Made by a program: the position numbers and the translations under genes | Source of the DNA: Leisingera sp. NJS204 | GTDB taxonomy: Bacteria > Pseudomonadota > Alphaproteobacteria > Rhodobacterales > Rhodobacteraceae | Reading direction: 5' to 3' | Assembly: GCF_004123675.1 (NCBI RefSeq) | Contig: NZ_CP035417.1 | Location: 1,045,501-1,109,500, forward strand | Length of the DNA stretch: 64,000 nucleotides | The notes under the pieces: model-generated | Database searches by the model: none | Told to the model about the DNA's origin: nothing | What the model saw: only the letters and a program-made list of their open reading frames with translations | Shown: one piece after another, positions 17,277 to 27,793 of the stretch | Position numbering within the stretch: position 1 is the first letter of the stretch | How the letters are laid out: the number at the start of each line of letters is the position of its first letter

Positions 17277-19599
17277 CACGTACCCTCCGGATTGCGCACC
17301 AGACTTCTTCCGCTGTGGCGGGGGCATCCAGCGCCGGGTAGGCATCACCAAAAGCCGAAACCGCATCGCTGAGCGCCAGCCAGGCGGAGATGCCCAGCAT
17401 AAAAGGCGGCTCCCCCACAGCCTTGGAGCGGTAGATGGTGTCCTCGCGGTTCTGCCCGTCGTAAAGTGCAACGTTGAACACATCGGGCCGGTCCGAGCAG
17501 GCAGGGATTTTGTAAGTTGAGGGGGCATGGGTGCGCAGGCGCCCGGCGCCGTCCCAGACCAGCTCCTCGGTGGTCAGCCAGCCGGCGCCCTGCACATAGC
17601 CGCCCTCGATCTGGCCGATGTCGATGCCAGGGTTCAGCGAGGCGCCGGCGTCATGCAGAATGTCGGCACGCAGGATACGGTTCTCGCCGGTGAGGGCGTC
17701 CACCACCACTTCGGTCACCGCGGCACCATAGGCGAAATAGTAAAACGGGCGGCCCTGGCCCTTGATCCGGTCCCATTCCACCTTGGGTGTCTTGTAAAAG
17801 CCGGTGGCAGACAGGCTGACCCGGCCCTGGTAGCAGGCCATGGCGGCCTGATCGAAACTCATTTCGTCCTGGCCAATGCGCACCATGCCACCTTCAAACA
17901 CCACATCGCCGGGGCGTGCCTGATGCTGCTGCGCCAGATACCCGGCCATGCGGTCGCGGATGGTGTCGCAGGCCGCCTTCACCGCCATGCCATTAAGGTC
18001 GGACCCCGACGAGGCCGCGGTGGCGGAGGTATTGGGCACTTTGGCGGTGTCGGTTGCGGTGATCCTGACCTTCTCCAGCGGGATGCCAAAGCGGCTGGCG
18101 GCGACCTGCGCCACCTTCTGGAACAGCCCCTGGCCCATCTCGGTGCCGCCGTGGTTCAGATGCACCGAGCCGTCCTGATAGACATGCACCAGCGCGCCGG
18201 CTTGATTGAGATGCGTCAGTGTAAAGGAAATCCCGAACTTCACCGGCGAAAGGGCGATACCGCGTTTCAGGTGGGTTTGACCCTTGTTCCACTCCGCAAT
18301 TGCTGCCTTGCGCGCCGCATAATCCGAGGAGCGCAACAGATCCGCCGTCATCCCTTGCAGCTCAAAATCCGTGACTTCCATGCCATAAGGCGTGGTGTTG
18401 TCTTTCCTCTTGCCCGAAATATCCCGGGGGGGCGGGGGGGCAGAGCCCCCCTCCTCGGGGGCCGCATAATAATTCCGCTGCCGCAGCTCCGCTGGGTCCA
18501 TCCCGAGGTCATGGGCGATATGGTCCATCACCCGCTCGATCCCGATCATGCCCTGCGGTCCGCCAAAACCGCGGTAGGCGGTGGCGCTTTGCCGGTTGGT
18601 GCGCAGGCGGTGGCTCTCAATCCTGATACCGGGGATCAGATAGGCATTATCGGCGTGCAGCATGGCGCGATCAGCCACCGGCAGCGACAGATCTTGCGCC
18701 CAGCCGCAATCCACCAGATGCAGGAACTCGACCCCTTGCAGCTGACCGTCGCCGTCAAACCCGGCGCGGTAGGAGATACGGAAGGCGTGGCGCTTGCCGG
18801 TGATGATCATGTCGTCGTCGCGGTCATAGCGCATCTTGCAAGGGCGCCCGGTCAGCCGCGCCGCAACGGCACAAGCGACGGCCAAAGCATTGCCCTGGCT
18901 TTCCTTGCCGCCAAAGCCGCCGCCCATGCGGCGGGTTTCGACCCTGACACTATGCATTGGCAGACCGATGGCGTCCGCCACTTTGTGCTGAATCTCGGCC
19001 GGATGCTGGGTCGAGGAGAAGACATGCATGCCGCCATCCTCCTGCGGCCAGGCCATTGCCGCCTGGCCTTCGAGATAGAAATGCTCCTGTCCGCCGAGTT
19101 CGAATGTGCCCTCAATCATGCGCGGAGCGGCAGCGATGGCGGCAGCGGCGTCGCCCTTGGCATAGATGCGCGGGCCTTCCTCGAACCGGCTGTCAGCGGC
19201 AAGGGCCGCGTCCAGGGTCAGCAGGGCGGGTTCTTCGGCATAGTCCACCTGGCCCTTGCGGGCAGCGATGCGGGCATTGCGGTGGCTGTCGGCAACCACC
19301 AGGAACACCGGCTGGCCGACATAGTTGACCGTGCCCGCCGCCAGCAGCGGCTCGTCATGGAGCGAAGGGGAGACGTCGTTGGAAAACGGCAGCCCCCTGG
19401 CGGTCAGCACTGCCGCCACGCCGGGGCTGTGCTGGACCTCGCTCAGATGCATTCCGGTGATGTGGCCGCGGGCGATGGGGGAGAGGCCGAAGGCCAGATG
19501 CAGCGTGCCGGCGGGCGAGGGGATGTCATCCACATATCGCGCGGCGCCGGTCACATGCAGTTCGGCGGCGTCATGGGGGAGGGGTTTTGAAACGCTCAT
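17266..19599 (-). CDS. xdhB: Xanthine dehydrogenase, molybdopterin-binding large subunit
   Basis: This 777-residue protein matches bacterial XdhB (molybdenum hydroxylase, CO dehydrogenase/aldehyde oxidase superfamily). Visible motifs are the Moco-binding [13 protein letters not shown], the substrate-pocket stretch [14 protein letters not shown], and the C-terminal [11 protein letters not shown] with the catalytic glutamate. It oxidises hypoxanthine to xanthine and urate with XdhA in the cytoplasm. An unusual Pro/Gly/charged segment at about residues 379-403 is encoded by an in-frame REP-like element (plus-strand 18400-18463) and would form a surface loop. The start overlaps the xdhA stop by four bases. 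Confidence 0.92.
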   Translation of the reverse strand: MSVSKPLPHDAAELHVTGAARYVDDIPSPAGTLHLAFGLSPIARGHITGMHLSEVQHSPGVAAVLTARGLPFSNDVSPSLHDEPLLAAGTVNYVGQPVFLVVADSHRNARIAARKGQVDYAEEPALLTLDAALAADSRFEEGPRIYAKGDAAAAIAAAPRMIEGTFELGGQEHFYLEGQAAMAWPQEDGGMHVFSSTQHPAEIQHKVADAIGLPMHSVRVETRRMGGGFGGKESQGNALAVACAVAARLTGRPCKMRYDRDDDMIITGKRHAFRISYRAGFDGDGQLQGVEFLHLVDCGWAQDLSLPVADRAMLHADNAYLIPGIRIESHRLRTNRQSATAYRGFGGPQGMIGIERVMDHIAHDLGMDPAELRQRNYYAAPEEGGSAPPPPRDISGKRKDNTTPYGMEVTDFELQGMTADLLRSSDYAARKAAIAEWNKGQTHLKRGIALSPVKFGISFTLTHLNQAGALVHVYQDGSVHLNHGGTEMGQGLFQKVAQVAASRFGIPLEKVRITATDTAKVPNTSATAASSGSDLNGMAVKAACDTIRDRMAGYLAQQHQARPGDVVFEGGMVRIGQDEMSFDQAAMACYQGRVSLSATGFYKTPKVEWDRIKGQGRPFYYFAYGAAVTEVVVDALTGENRILRADILHDAGASLNPGIDIGQIEGGYVQGAGWLTTEELVWDGAGRLRTHAPSTYKIPACSDRPDVFNVALYDGQNREDTIYRSKAVGEPPFMLGISAWLALSDAVSAFGDAYPALDAPATAEEVWCAIRRVRDGV
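18400..18463 (+). repeat. REP-like element inserted in frame within xdhB
   Basis: On the plus strand (antisense to the gene) the element reads TCTTTCCTCTTG, then CCCGAAATATCCCGGGGGGG, then a G-rich/C-rich inverted repeat ending in CAGAGCCCCCC. It resembles the copies at 14743 and in xdhA. The xdhB frame stays open through it and encodes a low-complexity loop ([18 protein letters not shown]). Confidence 0.6.
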
Positions 19600-21020
19600 G
19601 GTTTCACCTCCAGCACCGAAACTGCCGCGCCGTTCACCTCTGTGAAATAGCGGATCAGCATGTTGCGCGCGGTTTCCAGCCGGTATTCGGCTGAGGCGCG
19701 CATGTCGCTCATCGGGGTGAAGTCCTGATCAAAGGCCGCGGCGGCGGCTTGGATCGTGGCTTCACCCCAGGGCTGGCCTGTGAGGGCGGCTTCGACGTTC
19801 GCGGCGCGCTTGGGGATACCTGCCATGCCGCCGAAAGCGATGCGGGCCGTGGTGATCCGGCCGTTCTCGACTGTCACGTTGAAAGCACCGAGCACGGCGG
19901 AAATGTCTTGATCAAAGCGTTTCGATAGCTTGTAAACCTTCAGCGTGCCGGGCTGGCGGGGAAAGCTGACGGTCTCGACAAATTCGCCGGGCTGGCGGTC
20001 CTGTTTGCCGTAGCTGAGGAAGAAATCCTCCAGCGGCAAATCCCGGCGATCATCCCCGTTGCGCAAATGCAGGGTGGCGCCGAGCGCGATCAATGCGGGC
20101 GGGGTGTCGCCAATGGGGGAGCCGTTGGCGATATTGCCGCCGACTGTCGCGGCGGCGCGCACCTGCTGGGAGGCGAAGCGGCGGAGCATTTCGGCGAAGG
20201 ACGGGTGCAGCGGTTCCATTGCGGTGCGCAGGGCGTTCATGTCTGCCATGGCGCCAATGCGGACGGCGGTGTCTGTGACCTCAATGTCCTTCAGGTCTGT
20301 GCAGCCGTCCAGGAAGATCATCTGCGGCAGGTGGCGCAGATGCTTGGTGACCCAGAGGCCGACGTCGGTGGCGCCGGCCACGAGGGTTGCATCCGGGTTG
20401 GCGCTGTAGAGTTCGGCTAGTTCGTCTGCGGAGGCGGGCAGCAGCGGGGGCGTTGGCGCAGGGGTGCCGGAGGGGTGCGCTGCCCCCCGGCCTGCGGTCT
20501 CCCCCCGGAGTATTTCGGAAAAAGTGAAAGAGGTTTCATCCGCGATCCATTCCGGGACCGGGGCGCCGTTGGCGGCCTCGGCGGCGCGGATGATCGGGGC
20601 GTAGCCGGTGCAGCGGCAAAGGTTGCCGGCCAGCTGGTCGTCAAAATCCGCCGCACCGTTGGTGTGGGCGGTCACCATCGACATGATGAAGCCGGGCGTG
20701 CAGAAACCGCATTGGCTGCCGTGATGATCGACCATCGCTTGCTGCACGGGGTGCAGGCTGCCGTCCGGGCCTGCGGCACCTTCGACAGTGCGGACAGATT
20801 TGCCGTTGAGCTGGGGCAGGAACAGAATGCAGGCATTCAGCGCTTTCGATCCGCGCCCGTCGGTGACCATGACGGTGCAGGCGCCGCAATCGCCTTCGTT
20901 GCAGCCTTCTTTGGTTCCGGTGAGACCCTTAGCGCCGCGCAGCCAGTCCAGCAGCGTGGACGATGGGTCTGCGTGTTCGATCAGAACGTCTTCACCATTC
21001 AGACGAAAGGCGAGTGCCAT
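19596..21020 (-). CDS. xdhA: Xanthine dehydrogenase small subunit (2Fe-2S and FAD domains)
   Basis: This 474-residue protein has an N-terminal plant-type [2Fe-2S] domain (C40, C45, C48, C64 in [12 protein letters not shown]...NAC) and a second [2Fe-2S] domain (C104, C107, C135, C137 in CGFCTPGF...CRCTGY). A low-complexity linker at about 164-195 follows, then a FAD-binding domain ([17 protein letters not shown]; later [19 protein letters not shown]) and the CO dehydrogenase flavoprotein C-terminal domain. It passes electrons from the molybdenum centre in XdhB to NAD+. The linker is largely encoded by a REP-like element. It is the first gene of the minus-strand purine unit; the promoter must lie in the gap shared with dnaE (21021-21379). 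Confidence 0.92.
   Translation of the reverse strand: MALAFRLNGEDVLIEHADPSSTLLDWLRGAKGLTGTKEGCNEGDCGACTVMVTDGRGSKALNACILFLPQLNGKSVRTVEGAAGPDGSLHPVQQAMVDHHGSQCGFCTPGFIMSMVTAHTNGAADFDDQLAGNLCRCTGYAPIIRAAEAANGAPVPEWIADETSFTFSEILRGETAGRGAAHPSGTPAPTPPLLPASADELAELYSANPDATLVAGATDVGLWVTKHLRHLPQMIFLDGCTDLKDIEVTDTAVRIGAMADMNALRTAMEPLHPSFAEMLRRFASQQVRAAATVGGNIANGSPIGDTPPALIALGATLHLRNGDDRRDLPLEDFFLSYGKQDRQPGEFVETVSFPRQPGTLKVYKLSKRFDQDISAVLGAFNVTVENGRITTARIAFGGMAGIPKRAANVEAALTGQPWGEATIQAAAAAFDQDFTPMSDMRASAEYRLETARNMLIRYFTEVNGAAVSVLEVKP
20471..20530 (-). repeat. REP-like element inserted in frame within xdhA
   Basis: Read on the minus strand (sense to the gene) it is TTTCACTTTTT, CCGAAATACTCCGGGGGG, AGACCGCAGGCC, then GGGGGGCAGCGCACCCC. 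Head and G-rich tail match the element in xdhB. The insertion keeps the xdhA frame and falls in the linker between the iron-sulfur and FAD domains. Confidence 0.6.
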
Positions 21021-21379
21021 CTTCCCGAGACCGGCCGCGTTACCCTGTTGACCCGGTATGCCTCCCTTCGATGCGGCGTAGAAGGAAAGGCGGGCTGTGT
21101 GTTGCTTGCTGATACCAGCCTAGGGAGCAGCCCCTTGGCAAAGCAAGGAAAACCGCTGCTGCGCTGCAGTATTCCGCGGCGCAATTAAATTCCAAATGCG
21201 GCGGCTATGCTGTTATTTTTTATGCCTTTTAGCTGTATGTTTAGGGCGGGTCTCTCTTTGCGGGGCGAAACAGCTTCAAATTAATCCTGAAAATGGCGGG
21301 TAATCCTTTCGCTAATCCGGGAAGCAGGCTTTGCAGTTCGCTCTTTCACCGTGCTGCGGCAATAAGATAGCGTGGCGGT
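21021..21379. other. Divergent intergenic region xdhA / dnaE
   Basis: This 359-base gap must hold promoters for both the minus-strand purine operon and plus-strand dnaE. It is AT-rich around 21184-21240. I see no exact sigma-70 promoter pair and no convincing operator. Confidence 0.5.
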
Positions 21380-24300
21380 ATGACAAGCTCTCCCCGATTC
21401 ATTCACCTGCGCAGCCATACCGAGTATTCCCTGCTGGAAGGCGCGCTGCGGCTGAAAAAGCTGCCGGACCTGTGCAAAAAACACGGGATGCCGGCGATTG
21501 CTGTGACCGATACCAATGCCATGTTCTCGGCGCTGGAATTTTCTGTGACGCTGTCCGGTGCAGGCATCCAGCCGATCCTGGGCTGCCAGGTCGATCTGAC
21601 CTTTCAGCAGGCGGAGCCGGGCGGCAAGCCCAAGCTGCCCGCGCCCCTGGTGCTGCTGGCGCAGAGCGAAGAAGGGTATGAGGGCCTGATGCGGCTGTCG
21701 TCCTGTCTGTATGTGGACAATGGCGGACAGCTGCCGCAGGTCACATTGGAGGATCTGGAGGCCAACAGCGCGGGGCTGATCTGCCTGAGCGGCGGGCCGG
21801 ACGGGCCGGTGGGGCTGTTGCTGCAGCAGGGACAGCGGCCGGCGGCAGAGGTGCTGATGCAGCAGCTGAAGCGGATTTTTCCGGATCGGCTGTATGTGGA
21901 ACTGCAGCGCCACCCCGGCGAGCACGGCCAGCCGGAGGCGGAAAAGCAGACCGAACGCGGCCACGTGGAGATGGCCTATGCGATGGAACTGCCGCTGGTC
22001 GCGACTAATGACGTCTATTTCCCGAACACCGAAATGTACGAGGCCCATGATGCGATGATCTGCATCGCTGAGGGTGCCTATGTCGACCAGTCCGAGCCGC
22101 GCCGCCGGCTGACCGCGCAGCATTACTTCAAAAGCCAGGAAGAAATGGTGGCGCTGTTTGCCGACCTGCCCGAGGCGGTTGAAAACACGGTGGAGATCGC
22201 CAAACGCTGCGCGTTCAAGGCCTATTTGCGGGATCCGATCCTGCCCAAATTCGCTGATGATGAGGTTTCAGAACTGCGCCGCATCGCCAATGAGGGCCTG
22301 CAGAAACGCCTGGCGGTGATCCCGCACGCGGTGAGTTTGGAGGAGTACCAGGCACGGCTGGATTTTGAGCTGGGCATCATTGAGGGCATGGGATTCCCCG
22401 GCTATTTCCTGATCGTTGCGGATTTTATTCAATGGGGCAAGGATCAGGGCATTCCGGTGGGGCCGGGGCGGGGCTCGGGCGCGGGATCGTTGGTGGCTTA
22501 TGCGCTGACCATTACCGACCTTGACCCGCTGCGCTATTCGCTGCTGTTTGAGCGGTTCTTGAACCCGGAGCGGGTATCGATGCCCGACTTCGACATCGAC
22601 TTTTGCATGGACCGCCGCGAAGAGGTGATCCGCTATGTGCAGCAGAAGTACGGCCGCGACAAAGTCGGGCAGATCATCACATTCGGTGCGCTTCTGTCCA
22701 AGGCGGCGGTGCGCGACATCGGACGGGTCCTGCAGATGCCCTACGGCCAGGTGGACCGGCTGTCCAAGATGATCCCGGTGGAAGGGGTGAAACCGGTTTC
22801 TATCGAAAAGGCGCTGGTGGATGAACCGCGGCTGAAGGAAGAGGCGCGCAATGAGCCGGTGGTGGACCGGTTGCTGACCTATGGCCAGCAGGTCGAGGGG
22901 CTGCTGCGCAATGCCTCGACCCACGCGGCGGGGGTGGTGATCGGCGACCGGCCGCTGGATGCGCTGGTGCCGCTCTATCAGGACCCGCGGTCCGACATGC
23001 CGGCCACCCAGTTCAACATGAAATGGGTGGAGCAGGCCGGGCTGGTGAAGTTCGACTTCCTTGGCCTGAAAACCCTGACCGTCATTCAGAATGCGGTGGA
23101 CCTGATCAAACAGTCTGGCCGCGATCTGCATACCGGCGAGGACGGCACGCAATTGTACGATCCGCCCGAAGGCGCGGTGAATGAAATCAACGCCATTCCG
23201 CTGGACGACAAGGTTACATACGAACTTTATTCGCGGGCCAAGACGGTGGCGGTGTTCCAGGTGGAATCCACCGGCATGATGGATGCGCTGAAGCGCATGA
23301 AGCCGACCTGCATCGAGGACATCGTGGCGCTGGTGGCGCTGTACCGGCCCGGCCCGATGGAGAACATCCCGACCTATTGCGAGGTGAAGAACGGGCTGAA
23401 GAAGATCCAATCGGTGCATCCGCTGATCGATCATATCCTGGAGGAAACCCAAGGCATCATCGTCTATCAGGAACAGGTGATGCAGATTGCCCAGGTGATG
23501 GCCGGCTACAGCCTGGGCGGCGCCGACCTGCTGCGCCGGGCGATGGGTAAGAAAATCAAGGAGGCGATGGACGCCGAACGCCCGAAGTTTGAAAAGGGCG
23601 CGGCGGAGAATGGCGTGCCTGCCAAGAAGGCCTCGGAAGTCTTCGACCTGCTGGAGAAATTCGCCAACTACGGCTTCAACAAGTCGCACGCGGCGGCTTA
23701 TGCGGTGGTCAGCTATCAGACCGGCTGGCTGAAGGCGAACCACCCGGTGGAGTTCATGGGCGGCGTCATGAACTGCGATATCCATCTGACCGACAAGCTG
23801 GCGATCTACTTTGAAGAGGTGAAGAAAGGGCTGGGGCTGAAATACGTGCCGCCCTGCGTGAACCGGTCGATGGCGACGTTTAATGTGGTCAAGGGCGAGT
23901 TGGTCTATGCGCTGGGCGCGCTGAAGAACGTTGGTGTTGACGTGATGCGGCTGGTCACCGAGGCGCGCAATGAGAGCGGGTATGATCGGGTTTTTGTGAA
24001 CCTGTTCGATTTTGCCCGCCGGGTGAATTTGAAGCGCGTCGGCAAGCGGCCCTTGGAGATGCTGGCGCGGGCAGGGGCGTTTGACCAGCTCGACCCCAAC
24101 CGCCGCCGGGTGTTCGAAAGCCTCGGCCCGTTGGTGGATTACTCTGCCGCGGTGCATGACCAGCGCAATTCCAGCCAGGTGTCGCTGTTCGGCGAGGCGG
24201 GCGAGGATCTGCCCGAACCACGCCTGCCGAGCGTACCGGACTGGCTGCCGGCCGAGCGGCTGAGCGAGGAATTCAAGGCGATCGGGTTCTACCTGTCAGG

Positions 24301-24892
24301 CCATCCGCTGGACGACTACATGCCCGCGTTGAAGCGCAAGGATGTGATGACGCTGGACGAAGTGACGGCGAAGGCCGAGCGCGGCCCGTTCATGGCCAAG
24401 ATGGCGGGCGTGGTGGCCGGGCGGCAGGAGAGGAAATCCGCCCGCGGCAACCGCTTTGCCTTTGCCCAGCTATCGGATCCTTCCGGTGCCTTTGAGGTGA
24501 CACTGTTTTCCGAAGTGCTGGAGAAATCCCGCGAGTTCCTGGAGACCGGCGCCAAGGTTGTGATCACCGCCGAGGCGACGATGGAGAGCGATCAGCTGAA
24601 ACTGCTGGTGCGCTCGGTTGGTCCGGTGGACAGCGCGATTGCCGATGCCGGGCGCAGTTCTTTGCGGGTTTACCTGAGTGATGCCGCGGCGGTTGGCACC
24701 GTGGCGCAAGTGCTGGAGGACGCCAAGGCGGCGGCCCGCAATGCCGCGCGCGGCGAGGTCTACATGTACCTGCAGGATCCGGGCCTGCCCGGCGATGTGG
24801 AGATGGATCTGGGCCAGGCGTTTCCGATCAACCCGCAGATCAAAGGGGCGCTGAAGTCGCTGGACGGGGTGCTGGATGTGGAGGAGATTTGA
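21380..24892 (+). CDS. dnaE: DNA polymerase III alpha subunit
   Basis: This 1170-residue replicative polymerase is full length for alphaproteobacterial DnaE1. The order is: PHP domain at the N-terminus (FIHLRSHTEYSLLEGAL; VTDTNAM), the polymerase core with PGRGSGAGSLVAYAL and the catalytic acidic pair in PDFDIDF (D403 and D405), the finger motif YRPGPMENIP, the HhH region, and a C-terminal OB-fold (AGVVAGRQERKSARGNRFAFAQLSD). It acts in the cytoplasm within the Pol III holoenzyme. The ATG at 21380 fits the usual N-terminus. No partner genes adjoin it; the next gene downstream is an unrelated low-GC membrane protein 26 bases away. Confidence 0.96.
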   Translation: MTSSPRFIHLRSHTEYSLLEGALRLKKLPDLCKKHGMPAIAVTDTNAMFSALEFSVTLSGAGIQPILGCQVDLTFQQAEPGGKPKLPAPLVLLAQSEEGYEGLMRLSSCLYVDNGGQLPQVTLEDLEANSAGLICLSGGPDGPVGLLLQQGQRPAAEVLMQQLKRIFPDRLYVELQRHPGEHGQPEAEKQTERGHVEMAYAMELPLVATNDVYFPNTEMYEAHDAMICIAEGAYVDQSEPRRRLTAQHYFKSQEEMVALFADLPEAVENTVEIAKRCAFKAYLRDPILPKFADDEVSELRRIANEGLQKRLAVIPHAVSLEEYQARLDFELGIIEGMGFPGYFLIVADFIQWGKDQGIPVGPGRGSGAGSLVAYALTITDLDPLRYSLLFERFLNPERVSMPDFDIDFCMDRREEVIRYVQQKYGRDKVGQIITFGALLSKAAVRDIGRVLQMPYGQVDRLSKMIPVEGVKPVSIEKALVDEPRLKEEARNEPVVDRLLTYGQQVEGLLRNASTHAAGVVIGDRPLDALVPLYQDPRSDMPATQFNMKWVEQAGLVKFDFLGLKTLTVIQNAVDLIKQSGRDLHTGEDGTQLYDPPEGAVNEINAIPLDDKVTYELYSRAKTVAVFQVESTGMMDALKRMKPTCIEDIVALVALYRPGPMENIPTYCEVKNGLKKIQSVHPLIDHILEETQGIIVYQEQVMQIAQVMAGYSLGGADLLRRAMGKKIKEAMDAERPKFEKGAAENGVPAKKASEVFDLLEKFANYGFNKSHAAAYAVVSYQTGWLKANHPVEFMGGVMNCDIHLTDKLAIYFEEVKKGLGLKYVPPCVNRSMATFNVVKGELVYALGALKNVGVDVMRLVTEARNESGYDRVFVNLFDFARRVNLKRVGKRPLEMLARAGAFDQLDPNRRRVFESLGPLVDYSAAVHDQRNSSQVSLFGEAGEDLPEPRLPSVPDWLPAERLSEEFKAIGFYLSGHPLDDYMPALKRKDVMTLDEVTAKAERGPFMAKMAGVVAGRQERKSARGNRFAFAQLSDPSGAFEVTLFSEVLEKSREFLETGAKVVITAEATMESDQLKLLVRSVGPVDSAIADAGRSSLRVYLSDAAAVGTVAQVLEDAKAAARNAARGEVYMYLQDPGLPGDVEMDLGQAFPINPQIKGALKSLDGVLDVEEI

Positions 24893-24918
24893 GGTGGTAA
24901 TTTTTAGGAATAATGTAA

Positions 24919-25629
24919 ATGGCAAAGTACAGTGTTCGGCATGATAAAACCGAAGTTCACGGAGGTTTTCTTTCCGATGGAAAAGTAGCGCTGGGTCTCA
25001 CTATCGGTCTGTTAAGTGCGATCTTGTTTTTTGTTTTTGGGCAGCAGGAGATTTCCGGCTTTGGTGCTCAAAATAGCCTAAGGGTCATTCCCATTGTAGT
25101 TTCTTTGTTGGTTGCAGGGGCATCAACAACTCTAGCCGCGAAAGCACTCACTGAGCAAAGCAAAGCGCGGGAAGCGGCTACGGATCCAGTTCTCATCGCA
25201 CACTTTGGTCAGCGAGAAGATGCTCGCGAAGTGATTACCTTCAACGTTTCAAATGTTGGCGCGGGCGCGGCACTTAACGTTGCACTGGACATTGAAGAGC
25301 CGGCCGACAATCTGCTGAAACGTGATTTATTTGTTAACATCTTTGATAAGCATCACATTTTCACGGTCATCCCGCATAACAAGTCGGTGAAATTCAGTTT
25401 AGGGGTGGGGTGGCGGCTGTTAGGGGAAAAACCTCTGCCTCCTTTTGCTGTTTCATTAGTGTATGAAGATTTAGCAGGAGGGGAATATCGTAGCAATTTT
25501 GTGCTCGACATACGAGAGATGGCAAAGCTTGGAGCGGATAAGTCTCCGGAAATGAGAATGGTGTCTGCACTTGAAAAAATTGCTTTGTCCGTAGAGCAAA
25601 AGAACAAGTCTGATGTGTACGCTAAGTGA
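24919..25629 (+). CDS. Membrane protein of unknown function, low GC
   Basis: This 236-residue protein has two membrane segments near the N-terminus (about residues 22-42 and 56-77), followed by a soluble domain of about 150 residues that looks like a beta-rich fold (EVITFNVSNVGAGAALNVALDIEEP ... FAVSLVYEDLAGGEYRSNFVLDIREM). It ends in a charged helix. I recognise no family. Base composition is clearly more AT-rich than dnaE and hisS on either side, a sign of acquired DNA. It starts 26 bases after dnaE with a weak ribosome site, and a large inverted repeat lies downstream (25700-25830). Confidence 0.65.
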   Translation: MAKYSVRHDKTEVHGGFLSDGKVALGLTIGLLSAILFFVFGQQEISGFGAQNSLRVIPIVVSLLVAGASTTLAAKALTEQSKAREAATDPVLIAHFGQREDAREVITFNVSNVGAGAALNVALDIEEPADNLLKRDLFVNIFDKHHIFTVIPHNKSVKFSLGVGWRLLGEKPLPPFAVSLVYEDLAGGEYRSNFVLDIREMAKLGADKSPEMRMVSALEKIALSVEQKNKSDVYAK

Positions 25630-25699
25630 ACCGTCTTTGAGGATGTCTCCGGTAGTCTTAGAAACTTTTGCCCGGAACAACGGCGCGGAGCGCCCCGGG

Positions 25700-25830
25700 C
25701 CTGCGGCAGCCCGTCGGGCGGGCTGGCGCAATGGCAAGGCCGGGTGCTCCGCCGGAGAAGTCGTACGGGTTTGGCCGGGATAAACTGCTCCGAACACCTG
25801 TTGAGGCGCCAGCCCACGGGCTGCCGCAGG
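25700..25830. repeat. Long imperfect inverted repeat
   Basis: CCTGCGGCAGCCCG (25700-25713) is the exact reverse complement of CGGGCTGCCGCAGG (25817-25830), and GGGCTGGCGC (25720-25729) of GCGCCAGCCC (25806-25815). The arms enclose about 76 bases. It lies between the low-GC gene and slyX and could be a remnant mobile element or a structured 3' region. Confidence 0.6.
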
Positions 25831-25850
25831 TCCGTCATGACGGGATTTTC

Positions 25851-26045
25851 TCAGTAGTGCGGCGGGCGTTCGTCGCCAAAGACTGCGCCGCCGGTGCTGT
25901 CCTGCTCGCGGGTGGCCTCGCGCTGCATCAGCATGGCGACGCGGCGGGTCAGGGTGTCGATCTCCTGCTGCTGGCGGGCGATCACGTCGCTCATCTCCTC
26001 CACGCTGCGGGTCAGATGGGCGATTTGCTCTTCCAGATGCTGCAT
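25851..26045 (-). CDS. slyX: SlyX family protein
   Basis: This 64-residue protein consists of one long coiled coil (LEEQIAHLTRSVEEMSDVIA, then QQQEIDTLTRRVAML) and ends in DERPPHY, the conserved C-terminal PPHY tail of SlyX. Length is normal for the family. Function is not established; it is a small cytoplasmic protein probably acting as an oligomer. It is divergent from hisS, with a 258-base gap. Confidence 0.85.
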   Translation of the reverse strand: MQHLEEQIAHLTRSVEEMSDVIARQQQEIDTLTRRVAMLMQREATREQDSTGGAVFGDERPPHY

Positions 26046-26303
26046 GGGGCTCTCCTGTGCGCGGCTGGCCTGTCATAGGGGCATTGCCTGCCTGGGTCCA
26101 TGGGGCGGCTGTTGCTGACGAGGGTTTTCTGGTGGAAAACCAGCGGGCCTCCGGCGGGGATGTTTCCGCCAGAAGAAGGCGGCGCGGCGCTAGGGCCGTT
26201 GGGTTCCTGCGTTCCTGTGTGCGCCCGGCTCCTTCTTGCTGTTGCGGCTGGCATCCGCTAGACCGCCGGGCAAGTGAAACCGCTACCCGTGAGGAGGCCG
26301 AAC

Positions 26304-27791
26304 ATGGCCAAAGTGAAGAAACAGCCCCGCCCCAAGGCACAAACGCCCAAGGGGTTCCGCGACTATTTCGGTGCGGAGGTGACCCAGCGCAGCGAGATGC
26401 TGCGGGCCATTGCGGGTGTGTATCATCATTACGGGTTCGAGGCGCTGGAGTCCGCGGCGGTGGAAACCGTTGAGGCGCTGGGCAAGTTCCTGCCCGATGT
26501 GGACCGCCCCAATGAGGGTGTGTTTGCCTGGCAGGAGACCGAGGACGATGGAAACGGTGACTGGATGGCGCTGCGCTATGACCTGACGGCGCCCCTGGCG
26601 CGGGTCTATGCCCAGCACCGCAATGATCTGCCGACGCCGTACCGCCGCTATGCGATGGGACCGGTCTGGCGCAATGAAAAGCCGGGACCGGGCCGCTTCC
26701 GCCAGTTTTATCAGTGTGACGCGGACACTGTTGGCACCGCCTCGATGGCCGCTGACGCCGAGATCTGCGCGATGCTGTCGGACACGCTGGAGACCGTCGG
26801 CATTCCGCGCGGCGACTATCTGGTGCGGGTGAACAACCGCAAGGTTCTGAACGGCGTGCTGGAGGTGATGGGGATCGGTGACGACCCTGCTGTACGTGAC
26901 AACGTTCTTCGCACTATCGACAAGTTCGACAAGGTGGGTGAGGCCGGCGTACGCGAGCTGCTGACCAAGGGGCGGCTGGATGCGTCGGGTGCTTTCATCG
27001 ACGGGGTTGGCCTGTCTGATGATCAGGCCGCGCCGGTACTGGCGTTTCTGACCTCAAAGGCGGCGGAGGCGGCGGGCACCATTGCCAATCTGCGTGCTGC
27101 GGTGGGCGACAGTGCGGTGGGTCAGGAGGGCATTGCCGAACTGGAGCAGATCGGCGAGCTGCTGGCCGCGGGCGGCTATGGCAAGGACCGGATCGAGATC
27201 GACCCGTCGGTTGTACGCGGGCTTGGCTATTACACCGGGCCGGTGTTTGAGGCGGAGCTGACCTTTGATATCCTTGACGAGAAGGGCCGCAAACGGCAGT
27301 TCGGATCGGTTGCGGGCGGCGGGCGCTATGATGGTTTGGTCAAGCGCTTTACCGGGCAGGAAGTGCCTGCAGTGGGTGTGTCCATTGGCGTTGACCGGCT
27401 GCTGGCGGCGCTGCATGCTAAGGGGCGGCTTTCGGCAGAGGCTGCCGGCCCCGTTGTGGTCACCGTAATGGACCGTGACCGGATGGCGGATTACCAGGCG
27501 ATGGTGGCAGAGCTGCGCAATGCGGGCATCCGGGCGGAGGTTTACCTGGGCAATCCCAAGAATTTCGGCAACCAGTTGAAATATGCGGATAAGCGGAATT
27601 CGCCCGTGGCCGTGATCGAAGGCGGCGATGAAAAAGCCAATGGCGTGGTGCAGATCAAGGACCTGATCCTGGGTGCCAGGATCGCTGAGAGTGCGACCCT
27701 GGAAGAGTGGAAGGAACGTCCGAGCCAGTTTGAAGTGCCGCGCAAGGAACTGGCCGCCAAGGTGCGGGAAATTCTGGACGGGCAGGACTGA
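26304..27791 (+). CDS. hisS: Histidyl-tRNA synthetase
   Basis: This 495-residue class II aminoacyl-tRNA synthetase attaches histidine to tRNA-His. Motif 1 lies in [16 protein letters not shown], motif 2 in [20 protein letters not shown] (ATP-binding arginine), and the histidine-specific stretches are [11 protein letters not shown] and GGGRYDGLV; motif 3 is [14 protein letters not shown]-terminal anticodon-binding domain follows (about 400-495). The ATG at 26304 is preceded by GAGGAGG and is preferred to the upstream ATG at 26274. It leads a hisS-hisZ-hisG unit, with hisZ two bases after the stop. Confidence 0.95.
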   Translation: MAKVKKQPRPKAQTPKGFRDYFGAEVTQRSEMLRAIAGVYHHYGFEALESAAVETVEALGKFLPDVDRPNEGVFAWQETEDDGNGDWMALRYDLTAPLARVYAQHRNDLPTPYRRYAMGPVWRNEKPGPGRFRQFYQCDADTVGTASMAADAEICAMLSDTLETVGIPRGDYLVRVNNRKVLNGVLEVMGIGDDPAVRDNVLRTIDKFDKVGEAGVRELLTKGRLDASGAFIDGVGLSDDQAAPVLAFLTSKAAEAAGTIANLRAAVGDSAVGQEGIAELEQIGELLAAGGYGKDRIEIDPSVVRGLGYYTGPVFEAELTFDILDEKGRKRQFGSVAGGGRYDGLVKRFTGQEVPAVGVSIGVDRLLAALHAKGRLSAEAAGPVVVTVMDRDRMADYQAMVAELRNAGIRAEVYLGNPKNFGNQLKYADKRNSPVAVIEGGDEKANGVVQIKDLILGARIAESATLEEWKERPSQFEVPRKELAAKVREILDGQD

Positions 27792-27793
27792 TC

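Noticed and set aside
17527-19590. 687-residue open frame on the plus strand
   Set aside because: Antisense shadow of xdhB; the His/Gly/Gln-rich translation has no domain.
22268-24157. 629-residue open frame on the minus strand
   Set aside because: Antisense shadow of dnaE; composition is typical of a complement-strand artefact.
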